Source: Hymenobacter monticola (GTDB lineage: Bacteria; Bacteroidota; Bacteroidia; Cytophagales; Hymenobacteraceae). Taken from it: a stretch of 64,000 bases of DNA. A program made the translations under genes and the position numbers. The notes beneath the pieces are model-generated. The model was not told where the DNA came from and ran no database searches. It was given only the letters and a program-made list of their open reading frames with translations. The DNA lies in NCBI RefSeq assembly GCF_022811645.1, contig NZ_CP094534.1, positions 1,798,001-1,862,000 of the forward strand. The letters run 5' to 3'. Shown piece after piece: positions 8,513-16,981 of the stretch; the first letter of the stretch is position 1, and every line of letters starts with the position of its first letter.

Positions 8513-8613
8513 GAGGGTATGGGGGCAGGAGGGTAGGAGGAAAAAGGTCAGCAATAACGTGACGCGTTATTTGTCGTTAACTGCTGACCTCCTGCCCCCA
8601 TACCCTCCTACCC
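8507..8613. repeat. Nested perfect inverted repeat between phosphorylase and SRAP genes
   Basis: Outer arms 8507-8532 and 8588-8613 pair perfectly over 26 bases (core TAGGAGGGTATGGGGGCAGG). Inside, GGTCAGCA (8546-8553) pairs with TGCTGACC (8582-8589), and ATAACG/CGTTAT forms a tip. It begins in the last codons of the phosphorylase gene. It may act as a terminator or be a small inserted palindrome. Confidence 0.85.
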
Positions 8614-8625
8614 CATCCCTATACT

Positions 8626-9288
8626 ATGTGTGGCCGTTACACCTTCATCGCCCCCGCGCCCACCGTTGAGCAGCGTTTCGACGCCACGTTCAGCGAGGCC
8701 GCGCCTACTACCTATAACGCCGCGCCCTCGCAACGTCTGCCCATCATCACCAATGCCGCGCCCGGCCAGATTCAGCTGCTGAGTTGGGGGCTCGTGCCCG
8801 GCTGGAGCAAAGACCCCGCCGCCGGCCCCAAGCCCATCAACGCCCGGGCCGAAACGCTGGCCGAGAAGCCTAGCTTCCGACAGCTGCTGGGCCGTAAGCG
8901 CTGCCTGGTGCTGGCCGACAGCTTTTTTGAGTGGCAGGCTACGCCGGCCGGCAAGGTGCCGCACCGCATTTTGCTCAGCAACGAGCAGCCCTTTGCCTTC
9001 GCCGGGCTGTGGGACGAATGGGTGGACCGCGCCACCGGCGAGCTGCACCCCACCTTCACCATCATCACCACTGAGCCTAATAGCCTGATGGCCAACATTC
9101 ACAACCGCATGCCAGTCATTCTGCCCACGCGCGCCGCCGAGCAAGCCTGGCTCGACGACGACCTCGGCCTGAAGGCGCACCAGGACCTGCTGCTGCCTTA
9201 TGATGCCGCCGCCATGCGGGAGTACGTCATCAGCAAGCGCGTGAACTCCCCGGCCAATAATGACCCGGAGGTGCTGGCAGCAGCTTAA
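8626..9288 (+). CDS. yedK: SOS response-associated peptidase (SRAP, YedK/HMCES family)
   Basis: Forms a DNA-protein crosslink with abasic sites in single-stranded DNA. The 220-residue protein starts MCGRY, leaving Cys2 as the catalytic nucleophile after Met removal, which fixes the start. Further family marks: INARAET (Arg/Glu), SFFEW with the active-site Glu, and IHNRMPVIL with the conserved His. Length is normal. No LexA-type box was identified upstream; the neighbouring inverted repeat separates it from the phosphorylase. Confidence 0.95.
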   Translation: MCGRYTFIAPAPTVEQRFDATFSEAAPTTYNAAPSQRLPIITNAAPGQIQLLSWGLVPGWSKDPAAGPKPINARAETLAEKPSFRQLLGRKRCLVLADSFFEWQATPAGKVPHRILLSNEQPFAFAGLWDEWVDRATGELHPTFTIITTEPNSLMANIHNRMPVILPTRAAEQAWLDDDLGLKAHQDLLLPYDAAAMREYVISKRVNSPANNDPEVLAAA

Positions 9289-9302
9289 GCTGACACCGAA
9301 TA

Positions 9303-9493
9303 CTGTCATTGCGAGGGCGCAGCCCGTGGCAAACGGAGTTCAGCGTAGCTAATCCTTCCTGTTCTCAGCGACCAATCTTCTAATTTGACACGCTCTAAAA
9401 AAGCCCCGGCACCGATTGGTACCGGGGCTTTCTGGTGAAAGGGAGTTGCTGGTCTTGACAGAACGGATTGCTTCGCTACGCTCGCAACGACAG
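9303..9493. repeat. REP-like element (GTCATTGCGAG family) around a terminator
   Basis: CTGTCATTGCGAG at 9303-9315 and CTCGCAACGACAG at 9481-9493 are near-perfect inverted ends. The inner part GATTGCTTCGCTACG is the common Bacteroidota dispersed palindrome. The element fills most of the 9289-9525 gap. Confidence 0.7.
9401..9430. terminator. Hairpin terminator after the SRAP gene
   Basis: AAGCCCCGG pairs with CCGGGGCTT (9401-9409 and 9422-9430) and the A-run before plus T-run after allow bidirectional termination. Confidence 0.75.
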
Positions 9494-9513
9494 GGCCTTA
9501 TTCCTCATGGTGC

Positions 9514-9521
9514 TATCTTGC
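9514..9521 (+). promoter_or_regulatory. -7 box close to a start codon
   Basis: TATCTTGC ends four bases before the ATG at 9526; transcription would begin at or next to the start codon. No -33 box was identified. Confidence 0.4.
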
Positions 9522-9525
9522 CCGC

Positions 9526-9900
9526 ATGAACTGGCGCAACCCCTGGCTTTTACCGATTCTCATTCTCGTGCTGGCGGCGGCTGTGCAGCTGGACCTGCCG
9601 TGGTGGAGCCTGGCCGTGGTGACCTTCGTGGTGGGACTGGCCATTGCGCCCACGGGCCGGGTCGCCTTCTGGACGGGCTTTGCGGGGGCGGCGCTTAGCT
9701 GGGTGTTGCCCGCCGCCTGGCTGGCTTACCAAAACGAAGGGCTGCTGGCGCACCGCATGGCGCAGCTGCTGCCCCTGGGCGGCTCGGTGGCAGCGCTGGT
9801 GCTGGTGGCGGGGCTAGTAGCCGGGCTGGCCGGTGGGCTGGCCGCCTTGGCTGGCGCATGGCTGCGCCAGGCTTTCCAGCATAGAGCACTGGCCCGCTAA
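9526..9900 (+). CDS. Small hydrophobic membrane protein
   Basis: A 124-residue protein of unknown function. It has about four hydrophobic segments (residues 8-24, 26-42, 45-68 and 80-112) rich in Ala, Leu, Gly and Trp. No motif recognised. The ATG at 9526 follows a -7-like box by four bases. It ends 16 bases before the convergent hydrolase gene. Confidence 0.65.
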   Translation: MNWRNPWLLPILILVLAAAVQLDLPWWSLAVVTFVVGLAIAPTGRVAFWTGFAGAALSWVLPAAWLAYQNEGLLAHRMAQLLPLGGSVAALVLVAGLVAGLAGGLAALAGAWLRQAFQHRALAR

Positions 9901-9916
9901 GGCCCTTGGCTGCCGC

Positions 9917-11461
9917 TTACGGCTTCACCTGCTGCACCACCCACTCTCGAACAGCGTCCAAGGCATCGGCCGAGGCAGGCGGGCGTTGCTCGGTGCCGGC
10001 CGCCAGTGCTTGCGCGCTGGCTGGGGCCAGGAAGTCGTGGTTCAGGCCCTCCAGCGTCTGGCTGCTGACGCGCTTATTGGCTTTGAGGCCTTTTTCGAGC
10101 AGCGGCAGGTTGGCGGCCGGGAGTACCTGCGAATCGGCGGTGCCGTGCAGCAGCAGCGTGGGGCAGCTCACCTTGCCAAGGTCGGCCTGCGGGTTGTAGG
10201 CCAGCAACGACCGGCACCAGGGGCTGGTGAGCTGAGCGGCCCGTTGCTGAGCAGTGGCCGACGGCAGGCTGGGGTAGAACTGCTTCAGCATGTTGGCCAC
10301 AATGGCCTGGGCCTGCGCGTTATCGCTCGTTTGCCGGATAATTTCCAGCATGGCATATTGCCGTTTGTATAAAGCGTCGCTGCGTTTCTGGGCTTCGGCG
10401 TTGAGGCGCAATTGCTCCTGGGCCACGCGCACTTGCACCTGCTGCGCGGGCACGCCAGCGGCCAGCTGTTTCCTGGCCTCACGGCGTGCCAGGGTCATCA
10501 GCTGTAGCTCTTTGCGGTCCCAGGCCAGCTGGGCGGTATCGGGTTCACCGGGCTGATTCACCAGCCCGGTTTGGCGGGCCAGCAGCTCCTGGCCATTCAC
10601 GCCCGCCGCGCCCAGCGATACCAAAAAAGCCGGGGTAGGGGCCAGGGCGGCCACCTGCAGGGCCAGGTTGGCGCCCTGGCCGTGCCCCAACAGGCCCACC
10701 CGCAGCGGGTCGACGCCCGAATGAGAACGCAGAAAAGTAAGAGCCGACTGCGCATCCGCTACCAGCTCATGCCGGGAAGTGGCTGCCGGAATGGCCGCCG
10801 AGCGGCCCGCGCTGCGGCCATCGAGCCGCAGCACCGCCATGCCCTGCCGCGTGAGGTAATCGGCCAGCTCCTCGAGCAGGTTGTAGGTGCCCGTCACGCC
10901 CGTAGCCTGCGAGCCGTCGGCCAGTAGCACCACGGCCGGGAAAGGACCGGTGCCCAAGGGCATGCTGAGACTGCCGCCCAGGCCAAGCTCGGCGCTGGGG
11001 CTGCTCACGCGCACCTCTTCTGTTTTGTAAGCCAGCGTCTTGCCTTTCAGCCCGGAAGCGGCTAGGGTGGGAGCAGCCGGCAGGCGGTCGAGCACCAGCG
11101 TGGTGCGAAAACCCGGCTGCTGCCATTGCCCGCGCAGGCGCTTGCCTGCGCCCACTGCCTGAGCCATGAAGCGGTAGCCCGCTTTATCGGCGTAGAAGGC
11201 CACGCTGTCGGGGCTGTTTACTACCCGTAGTGGGGTGTTTTGGGGCGCCGCCGCCACGTTCAGCAAGGCCAGGGTGTTGCCATCGCGCTGCTCCGCAATG
11301 GTGATGGAAACTCGTTGGATACCGCCTGGTGTCTCGAGTTGCCCTGTCCATTGGCCGGCCAACGAAGCCTTGGTGGCCCTTTCAGCATGTGCAAACAGGC
11401 TGAGTTGGCTTGAAAGTGAAATTAAGGCGCTGACGATTAGTGAGTAGCGAAGAGTCTTCAT
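9917..11461 (-). CDS. Secreted alpha/beta-hydrolase-fold protein lacking the nucleophile serine
   Basis: A 514-residue exported protein with a signal peptide (residues 1-26). An N-terminal beta domain of about 110 residues (SLAGQWTGQLETPGG) precedes an alpha/beta hydrolase domain of the dienelactone-hydrolase/COG1073 kind. The nucleophile elbow reads GLLGHGQGAN: the position normally Ser (GHSxG) is Gly261. The acid (HGTADSQVLP) and the His (GLNHDF) are kept. A long helical insert rich in Arg/Gln/Glu (about 310-385) forms the lid. The protein may be a non-catalytic binding relative; fold is confident, activity is not. Confidence 0.82.
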   Translation of the reverse strand: MKTLRYSLIVSALISLSSQLSLFAHAERATKASLAGQWTGQLETPGGIQRVSITIAEQRDGNTLALLNVAAAPQNTPLRVVNSPDSVAFYADKAGYRFMAQAVGAGKRLRGQWQQPGFRTTLVLDRLPAAPTLAASGLKGKTLAYKTEEVRVSSPSAELGLGGSLSMPLGTGPFPAVVLLADGSQATGVTGTYNLLEELADYLTRQGMAVLRLDGRSAGRSAAIPAATSRHELVADAQSALTFLRSHSGVDPLRVGLLGHGQGANLALQVAALAPTPAFLVSLGAAGVNGQELLARQTGLVNQPGEPDTAQLAWDRKELQLMTLARREARKQLAAGVPAQQVQVRVAQEQLRLNAEAQKRSDALYKRQYAMLEIIRQTSDNAQAQAIVANMLKQFYPSLPSATAQQRAAQLTSPWCRSLLAYNPQADLGKVSCPTLLLHGTADSQVLPAANLPLLEKGLKANKRVSSQTLEGLNHDFLAPASAQALAAGTEQRPPASADALDAVREWVVQQVKP

Positions 11462-11735
11462 GGCAGAACAACCCCGCTTCCTATGTCTCAGCCACCTAAA
11501 TAGGGGCTATTGTAACAGAGTTGGTTTCAAAAGTACAATAAATTCTTGCTTTATGAAATAACAATACCTTAGATGAATCAAAATAATTAGGGGTAAAATT
11601 TTAAAGCAAGCTTATCGCCATATTTGGCTTTGAAAATCACCTGCAGCAGTTGTTTGCTCTATAGGCATGAAAAAGCCCCTTAGGCCCTGGCATGAACAGC
11701 AGAGCCCAAGAGGCAGAATGGAAAAATCAAAGGAC

Positions 11736-11930
11736 CTAACTAGCCGTGTACCACGCTAATACTTCCAGGCCGGCGGCGTCGGTTTCAGCCTCTACTACTT
11801 CGTTGATAACGTACTGCACCTCGGCTTCTGACCAGCCTTCGTCTTCGGCGGCGGGCACCCAGAGGTCGAGGGCAGCGTAGCGGTTGGTATTGGGCGGCAG
11901 CGTCCAGCGGACTTTTTTGCGGATGTTCAT
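11736..11930 (-). CDS. Small hypothetical protein
   Basis: A 64-residue acidic soluble protein starting MNIRKKVRWTLPPN, with a Trp- and Glu-rich helix (EDEGWSEAEVQYVINEVVEA). Not recognised. It follows the RlpA gene by 34 bases on the same strand and may be co-transcribed with it. The 11462-11735 stretch downstream is AT-rich and holds no gene I can support. Confidence 0.55.
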   Translation of the reverse strand: MNIRKKVRWTLPPNTNRYAALDLWVPAAEDEGWSEAEVQYVINEVVEAETDAAGLEVLAWYTAS

Positions 11931-11964
11931 AACGGGGCGGAGGTTTCGGAGGGCAAAGGGAGTA

Positions 11965-12408
11965 TTACGGAGCAGCCTTGATGACGGTGACGCGCACCGG
12001 CACCACGCCGGCCGACACGATGTCGAGCTGCTCGGCCGCGCGGCGCGACACGTCCACGATGTAGCCTTTGGTATGCGGGCCCCGGTCGGTCACGGTCACG
12101 TCGACGGAGCGGCCGTTGCGCGTATTGGTGACCCGGATGAGGGTGCCGAAGGGCAGCGTGTTGTGGGCGGCTGTCATCTGGCCCGGGCGGTAAGTGGAGC
12201 CGCTGGCCGTGGCCCGGCCGTTGAATTTGGCGGCGTAGTAGGAGCCCAGGCCGGTTTGGGTGTAGGCGCCGCGCGGGGCTTTGGTGCTGCCGTTGTTGGC
12301 GCTGCGGCTGCCGCCGCACGAGGCCAGCAACAGCAGGCCCGGCAAGAGCCACAGTAGGCACTGCAAGCGTATGCGGTATAGAATGTTGACCTCGTGATTT
12401 TGCTTCAT
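11965..12408 (-). CDS. rlpA: RlpA-like septal ring lipoprotein
   Basis: Double-psi beta-barrel (DPBB) lipoprotein of 147 residues, expected to cut or bind peptidoglycan strands lacking stem peptides. It has a signal with lipobox LLLLASC, so it is anchored in a membrane. The DPBB core shows GLGSYYAAKFNGRATASG, MTAAHNTLPFGT, RVTNTRNGRSV and VTDRGPHTKGYIVDVS, with the Asp and His conserved in RlpA. There is no SPOR domain, as in short Bacteroidota forms. ATG at 12408. Confidence 0.9.
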   Translation of the reverse strand: MKQNHEVNILYRIRLQCLLWLLPGLLLLASCGGSRSANNGSTKAPRGAYTQTGLGSYYAAKFNGRATASGSTYRPGQMTAAHNTLPFGTLIRVTNTRNGRSVDVTVTDRGPHTKGYIVDVSRRAAEQLDIVSAGVVPVRVTVIKAAP

Positions 12409-12484
12409 CTAAACTTAATGATTTGCGGCAACCTTTCGGCCGAGTTTCTCACCAACCCCCACTTTTATCAACCAATTCAAAACC

Positions 12485-12706
12485 ATGAAAAACCTGTTGA
12501 AACTGGCTTCGGCCGTAGCTCTCTCGTGCACCTTCCTGGCCGCTCACGCACAGCAGGGCGACGACAAGATGATGAAAAAAGATGCCAAAGCCGATGGCAA
12601 GATGGTGAAGAAGGAAGCCAAAATGGGAACAAACGATAAAATGGCCAAGAAAGAAGGCAAGGCCATGAAGAAAGAGGGCAAGATGATGACCAAAGACAAA
12701 ATGTAG
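12485..12706 (+). CDS. Small exported Lys/Met-rich repeat protein
   Basis: A 73-residue protein with a clear signal peptide (MKNLLKLASAVALSCTFLAAHA) and a mature part made almost only of Lys, Met, Asp, Gly and Ala. Words such as KMMKKDAK, KMVKKEAK and KAMKKEGK repeat with a five-residue rhythm, like the pentapeptide MXKDX family. Role unknown; a strongly cationic periplasmic peptide. A hairpin with a T-run follows at 12732-12780. Confidence 0.7.
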   Translation: MKNLLKLASAVALSCTFLAAHAQQGDDKMMKKDAKADGKMVKKEAKMGTNDKMAKKEGKAMKKEGKMMTKDKM

Positions 12707-12731
12707 GCCAACCGCCCGCCCAAACAAGCAG

Positions 12732-12780
12732 CCGCCCGGTTTGCGCGCCTCTGTGGAGGCGGCAGGCCGGGCGACTTTTT
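12732..12780 (+). terminator. Rho-independent terminator of the Lys-rich gene
   Basis: CCGCCCGG pairs with CCGGGCG around an inner GCCTC/GAGGC hairpin and is followed by TTTTT. Confidence 0.7.
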
Positions 12781-12786
12781 GCGGGC

Positions 12787-13659
12787 TCAGCGGCGCGCGG
12801 GCTTAGGCGCCGGGGCTTTTTTCGGCGCTGGAGCGGGCGGCACGCGTAAGGCCTTCAGGGCTTCGAAATTGCCTTGGAATACGTTGAAATCGACCACGCC
12901 GCGGATGCCGGGCACGTAGGCCTCGTCGGAGTGCTGCCAGATTATCCACTTGCTGCGGGGCATGGCGGGGCGCTCCACCTCGTAGTGGGCCAGCCAGAGC
13001 GGGTAGTCGTCGAAGTGCCCGGCCAGGTGGCGCTTGTAAAAGCTGTGGTTGGAGTAGAGGATAGGCCGCACACCGTAATGCGCCTCAATGAGCCGCAGCC
13101 AGCGGGCCACCTCGCGGCGCAGCACGGCCACGTCGTGAAAGTTAGGCGCCTCTACGTCGAGCACGGGCGGTAGGTCGCCGGGGGCCAGGGGCACGGTGCG
13201 GGCAAAGAGGTCGGCCTGAATCTGGCCGTCGCGGTTGGGCTGGAAGTAGTGGTAGGCGCCACACAGCACGCCGGCCTTGCGGGCCTCGCGCCAGTTGCGG
13301 GCGAAGCGCGCGTCGCGCATGGTGGCGCCCTCGCTGGCCTTGATGAAGGCGAAGCGCACGTTGTGGCGGGCCACCTCGGGCCAGTCGATGCGGCCCTGGT
13401 AGGCCGACACGTCGATGCCGTGCACCGAATAGCCGGCCAGCAGCGGCGTTTTCTCACGCCCCGTGAGGCCGCCTTTGGTGAGCGTGGCCCAGGCCCGGCG
13501 GGCGTAGCGGTTGAGCTGCACCTGGTGGCGCAGGTAATACACCGTGCCCAAAGTGAGCAGGGCCAGCAGCCCCGCCAGCAGCACGCTGCGCCAGGCCCGG
13601 CGCGGGGCGCGGGGCGGGGCAGGCGGAGCGGGGCGACGGGTGGCGGGAGGGTTGGGCAT
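12787..13659 (-). CDS. GH25 family lysozyme (membrane-anchored)
   Basis: Peptidoglycan N-acetylmuramidase. A Pro/Arg-rich cytosolic tail (1-23) and one transmembrane segment (about 24-42) anchor a GH25 domain from residue 80. Family marks are GIDVSAYQG, FIKASEG, GAYHYF, PVLDVEA with the catalytic Asp/Glu, and WIIWQHS near the end. The C-terminal tail is a Pro/Ala/Lys repeat. Length 290. It is the last gene of the leftward group before the divergent VF530 gene. Confidence 0.92.
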   Translation of the reverse strand: MPNPPATRRPAPPAPPRAPRRAWRSVLLAGLLALLTLGTVYYLRHQVQLNRYARRAWATLTKGGLTGREKTPLLAGYSVHGIDVSAYQGRIDWPEVARHNVRFAFIKASEGATMRDARFARNWREARKAGVLCGAYHYFQPNRDGQIQADLFARTVPLAPGDLPPVLDVEAPNFHDVAVLRREVARWLRLIEAHYGVRPILYSNHSFYKRHLAGHFDDYPLWLAHYEVERPAMPRSKWIIWQHSDEAYVPGIRGVVDFNVFQGNFEALKALRVPPAPAPKKAPAPKPARR

Positions 13660-13724
13660 GGGCGGCGCGGCTCAAAAATAACGACGCGCCCGGCCCCGGC
13701 GTGCCCGGGCCGGCGGCTTTTCGC

Positions 13725-13733
13725 CAACTTTGC
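13725..13733 (+). promoter_or_regulatory. -7-like box before the VF530 gene
   Basis: CAACTTTGC lies 24 bases before the ATG at 13757 and resembles TAnnTTTG. No confident -33 box. Confidence 0.35.
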
Positions 13734-13756
13734 AGTTGCCACCATCCGCCATTGCC

Positions 13757-14032
13757 ATGTCTTTCCTCCGCGCCGCCGACGCCCGCGACGAATCCGGCCA
13801 CCTCATCAGCGAACTGCACGGCGTCACGCTGGCCGCCATTCTCGAATACCTCGTGGCCGCCTACGGCTGGGCCGAGCTCGATGCGCGCCTGCGCATGAAC
13901 TGCTTCGCCGACAACCCCAGCATCAAGTCCAGCCTCACGTTTCTGCGGCGCACGCCCTGGGCCCGCGCCAAAGTGGAAGCCCTCTACATCAAAGCCCGCT
14001 CGGCCGAAGTGCAGGGCCGCCCGCGCCCCTAA
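13757..14032 (+). CDS. VF530 family DNA-binding protein (DUF2132)
   Basis: A 91-residue protein matching the VF530 fold, reported to bind DNA. Diagnostic stretches are ELHGVTLAAILEYLV, YGWAEL, MNCFADNPSIKSSLTFL and RRTPWARAKVEALY. The ATG at 13757 is preferred over an in-frame upstream codon because it lies after the -7-like box. Five bases separate it from the next gene, so the two are probably one transcript. Confidence 0.88.
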   Translation: MSFLRAADARDESGHLISELHGVTLAAILEYLVAAYGWAELDARLRMNCFADNPSIKSSLTFLRRTPWARAKVEALYIKARSAEVQGRPRP

Positions 14033-14037
14033 CTGCC

Positions 14038-14361
14038 ATGGCCGACGTCTCGCAAAAATCATCAGCTGCGTCGTTGTTCGCGGGCCTGCTGCTCTTCGTG
14101 GCCTTCGAAACCATGGCTTTCTATGGCCTGCAGTACCTCACCTCGGGCCTGGGCGAAGCCAACCAGATGCAGCCAGAAAACACCATTGTGAGCAATTGGC
14201 TGAAAACGATGGTGTTCTTCGTGTTGCACCTCGTGCTGGTCATCGCGGCCATGTTGGTGCTCAGCAACAAGCTGCCGCGCCACTACCGGGGCCAGATTAT
14301 GGGCTGGTTCTACCTGGCCCTGCTGATGAGCTTCGTGCTGCTGATACCGCTGTTTGGATAA
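14038..14361 (+). CDS. Small integral membrane protein
   Basis: A 107-residue protein with three hydrophobic segments (about 11-32, 55-75 and 86-106). No known motif. It follows VF530 by five bases. A hairpin of CCACCGC/GCGGTGG lies just after the stop. Confidence 0.6.
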   Translation: MADVSQKSSAASLFAGLLLFVAFETMAFYGLQYLTSGLGEANQMQPENTIVSNWLKTMVFFVLHLVLVIAAMLVLSNKLPRHYRGQIMGWFYLALLMSFVLLIPLFG

Positions 14362-14370
14362 AAAACAAAA

Positions 14371-14389
14371 CCACCGCTGCGGGCGGTGG
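14371..14389. terminator. Short hairpin after the membrane-protein gene
   Basis: CCACCGC pairs with GCGGTGG around a short loop, preceded by an A-rich run. The T-run is poor, so termination strength is doubtful. Confidence 0.45.
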
Positions 14390-14423
14390 CTCAATGGTGA
14401 AAACCAGGAAACTTAACAAGTAA

Positions 14424-14482
14424 CCGGTCGGACCCGGCGTTATCGATGGACTGCGGTGCCGGTCGGTCCCGGCGTTATGGAT
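14424..14482. repeat. Direct repeat of 24 bases
   Basis: 14424-14447 and 14459-14482 differ at two positions (common words CCGGTCGG and CCCGGCGTTAT), 35 bases apart start to start. It sits between two convergent genes. Function unknown. Confidence 0.7.
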
Positions 14483-14531
14483 ATTTAATAAACAGATTGT
14501 CAGTGGAATTAATTCGGGATGAATGCCGGAA

Positions 14532-14915
14532 TTAATTGTGGCGGATGTCGATTTCGCGCTGCTGGTCGGAGGGGTTGATGAAGGGGATGCGCACCTGCAG
14601 CTCGTTGCCTTCGTGGGAGGCGTCGATGTGGGCCAGGTCGAGGTTGTTGGGCAAGTTGAGCGTTTGCACAAAGAGCGGAGCGGCCAGCTGGTCGTCGGGC
14701 TGGTGGCGATACTCACCAAAGACACTGAGCTGTTGCTTATTGAGCACTACGCGGAAGCTGTCGGCCGACACGGTGGGCATGGCCACGCGCAGAATCACGC
14801 CTTTGGGGCGCTGGTCGACGCGCAGCTGGGGCTGGGCCACGCCGCCGCCGATGGTGTTGAGCAAATCGAGCTGCGGGGCAATGGAACGGATAAATTTCGG
14901 GCTGATGAGTTTCAT
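14532..14915 (-). CDS. Hsp20/alpha-crystallin-like small heat shock protein
   Basis: A 127-residue putative chaperone. The core beta-sandwich is recognisable: RPKGVILRVAMPTVSADSF, VVLNKQQLSVFGE and LPNNLDLAHIDASHEGNELQVRIPF, the last matching the alpha-crystallin pattern before the final strand. It lacks the usual IxI tail, ending REIDIRHN. The upstream gap (14916-15121) contains a repeated AAAATCAGTCG but no clear promoter. Confidence 0.75.
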   Translation of the reverse strand: MKLISPKFIRSIAPQLDLLNTIGGGVAQPQLRVDQRPKGVILRVAMPTVSADSFRVVLNKQQLSVFGEYRHQPDDQLAAPLFVQTLNLPNNLDLAHIDASHEGNELQVRIPFINPSDQQREIDIRHN

Positions 14916-15121
14916 GGCAGGGAGCCGGGTTTAGGCGTCGGCTTCGTACCTGCTATTACAAATGATGTACCAATCTGAATCAGGACTTATCATGTCTGAA
15001 AATCAGTCGTATTGGCCGAAAAATCAGTCGAGAATTTCCCGGTTCGGCCACGCTGGCATATAACCCATATTCGAGGCTTGAAAAGCCGACGAAATGGCGG
15101 TTTTTCGACGCTACAACTGCC

Positions 15122-16981
15122 TTAAAAACGGCTCGTCAGCCCAAAGTGAATTTTCGAGGCGTTGAGCGCAAAAGTCTGCCCAATGTAATTGGACTGGCCC
15201 ACCGAGTACACGAACTGGAACAGGCCCGCGCCCGTGCGAAAGCTCAGTCCGGCCCCGAGCCCGGTGGGTTGGTCGCTGAACTTCTCGTCCACGGCGTCGT
15301 GGCGCAAATACGCCTGGTCGGCAAACAGAAACACGTAGGAATCGGCCCCGATAAACTGGCGAAATTCGGCCGTGGCCAGCGCAAACGAGCTGGTGTAGAA
15401 TTGGTTTTCATTGAAGCCGCGCAACGAGTTCAGCCCGCCCAGGCGCAGCAGGTCGTTGGTGGAAAGGCGCGGGTTGAGCAGGCCCTCGGTGCGCAGGCGC
15501 ACCAGCAGCACGCCGGCCCGCTTCACGGGGAAGTAGCGCTCGGCGCGCACGGCAAAGGTGTACTGCGTCGATTGCAGTGGAATGCCGTCGTAGAGCTCGG
15601 CCCGCAGCTGCGCGTTCTGGCGGATGGTTTTGGTGCCCACCGCGGCCTGTGTGTTCAGCAGGTAGCCGCGGTGCGGGAAAAACAAGTCGTCGAGGCTGGT
15701 CCAGGCGTAGGCCAGGCCGTAGGAGTTGTAGCGTGTGTCGAGGTTGGCGGGCAGCCGCGTGATGTCGCGCAACGAGTCGAGCGAGGAAGTCCGCTGCTCG
15801 GCAAAAAAGCTGATGCGGCCCGCCCGCACCGTGGGGTAGGTCACCTGCAGGCGCGGCTGCACGGTGGTGAAAGCGTCGGTTTGCTTGTAGAGGTTGAATG
15901 TGCCGGACACTTCCAGCGGGGTGCCGAAGAAGTTCGGGTGCACGTACTGCGCATCGAGCAGCTGCGAAAGGGCGTCGGTTTTGCGCCACTGCAGACCGAC
16001 CTGCTTGCCGCCGCCTTTGATGTTGCGCAGGTTGATGGTGACGTCGCCGGTGAACTGCACGCCCGTTTGATTAGCGTTGGCGTTCGGCAGGATGCCCACA
16101 ATGGCGTCGAACTGGTTGCTGGGTCGGTCATCGAGCAGTAAATACACGCGGGCCCGGCCCCGGGCAAACCGCACTTCCGGCTCGGCCCGCAGGCGCAGGT
16201 AGGGCAGCTGGCGCAGCAGCTGGGCCGCGGCGGCCACGCGCTGCTGGCTGAAAGGCTGCTCCGGGAAAATCTGCAGGTACTTGGTCAGAAAGCGCTTCTT
16301 GGTCTTGGTGTTGCCCACAATCTGCAGCGAGTCGAACACCACGGCCGGGCCGCGCTTTAGCACCACGCGGCCGGCAATGGCGTGCCCGTCAAGCTGCAGC
16401 GAATCGAGCCCCACGGTGGCAAAGGGGAAGCCCTGATTTTCGGCTTCGGTGAGGATGCGCTCCTGCAACCGGGCCCAGTCGTCGGGCCGGAAGGGCGTTT
16501 GGCGAAACAGCTTTTCGCGGTAGCCGGCGCGGGTCAGCAGGCCGTCGCCGAGGTTGCCGTTGCGCAGGTAGGCCCAGTTGAAAGCCTCGCCCACGTAGAG
16601 GCGCACGCGCACCGTGTCGCGGCCCCAGCGCATCTCGTCGGCCGAGGCCGTGAGGTAGGCGTCGGCCTGCAGGGCCAGCACCAGCTCGCGCACCTCGCGC
16701 AGGGCCGTCAGCGAATCGGGCACGGTAGTCGGCAGCTTGTAGCGCCGCACAAGGGCGCGGTCGGCGGCTTCGGCATCGATTTGCAGCACGCGCGGGTGGG
16801 CCAGGGCGCGCCGCTGGGCCGGCGTCGTTGGGGGCGGGGCGGCTGGCGGCAGGGGCGGGGAGGCCAGGCCCGGCTGGTTGGGAGCGTTGGGGTTGAGGCC
16901 GGGCGTTTGGGCACGGGCACACGGGCCGGCCAACAGCCACAGCATTATCCCAAAGCACAGCAGCAAGTACCGGGTGTTCAT
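15122..16981 (-). CDS. BamA/TamA family outer-membrane protein
   Basis: Omp85-type outer-membrane barrel of 619 residues, expected to insert or export proteins. The ATG at 16981 gives the signal peptide MNTRYLLLCFGIMLWLLAG. A Pro-rich linker follows, then POTRA-like segments (VVLKRGPAVVFDSLQIVGN; FLTKYLQIFPEQPFSQ) and a C-terminal barrel with RGYLLNTQAAVG and LRLGGLNSLRGFNEN, the Omp85 RGF motif region. The last residue is Phe, as usual for outer-membrane proteins. An in-frame extension to 17155 would lose the signal and is rejected. Confidence 0.88.
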   Translation of the reverse strand: MNTRYLLLCFGIMLWLLAGPCARAQTPGLNPNAPNQPGLASPPLPPAAPPPTTPAQRRALAHPRVLQIDAEAADRALVRRYKLPTTVPDSLTALREVRELVLALQADAYLTASADEMRWGRDTVRVRLYVGEAFNWAYLRNGNLGDGLLTRAGYREKLFRQTPFRPDDWARLQERILTEAENQGFPFATVGLDSLQLDGHAIAGRVVLKRGPAVVFDSLQIVGNTKTKKRFLTKYLQIFPEQPFSQQRVAAAAQLLRQLPYLRLRAEPEVRFARGRARVYLLLDDRPSNQFDAIVGILPNANANQTGVQFTGDVTINLRNIKGGGKQVGLQWRKTDALSQLLDAQYVHPNFFGTPLEVSGTFNLYKQTDAFTTVQPRLQVTYPTVRAGRISFFAEQRTSSLDSLRDITRLPANLDTRYNSYGLAYAWTSLDDLFFPHRGYLLNTQAAVGTKTIRQNAQLRAELYDGIPLQSTQYTFAVRAERYFPVKRAGVLLVRLRTEGLLNPRLSTNDLLRLGGLNSLRGFNENQFYTSSFALATAEFRQFIGADSYVFLFADQAYLRHDAVDEKFSDQPTGLGAGLSFRTGAGLFQFVYSVGQSNYIGQTFALNASKIHFGLTSRF

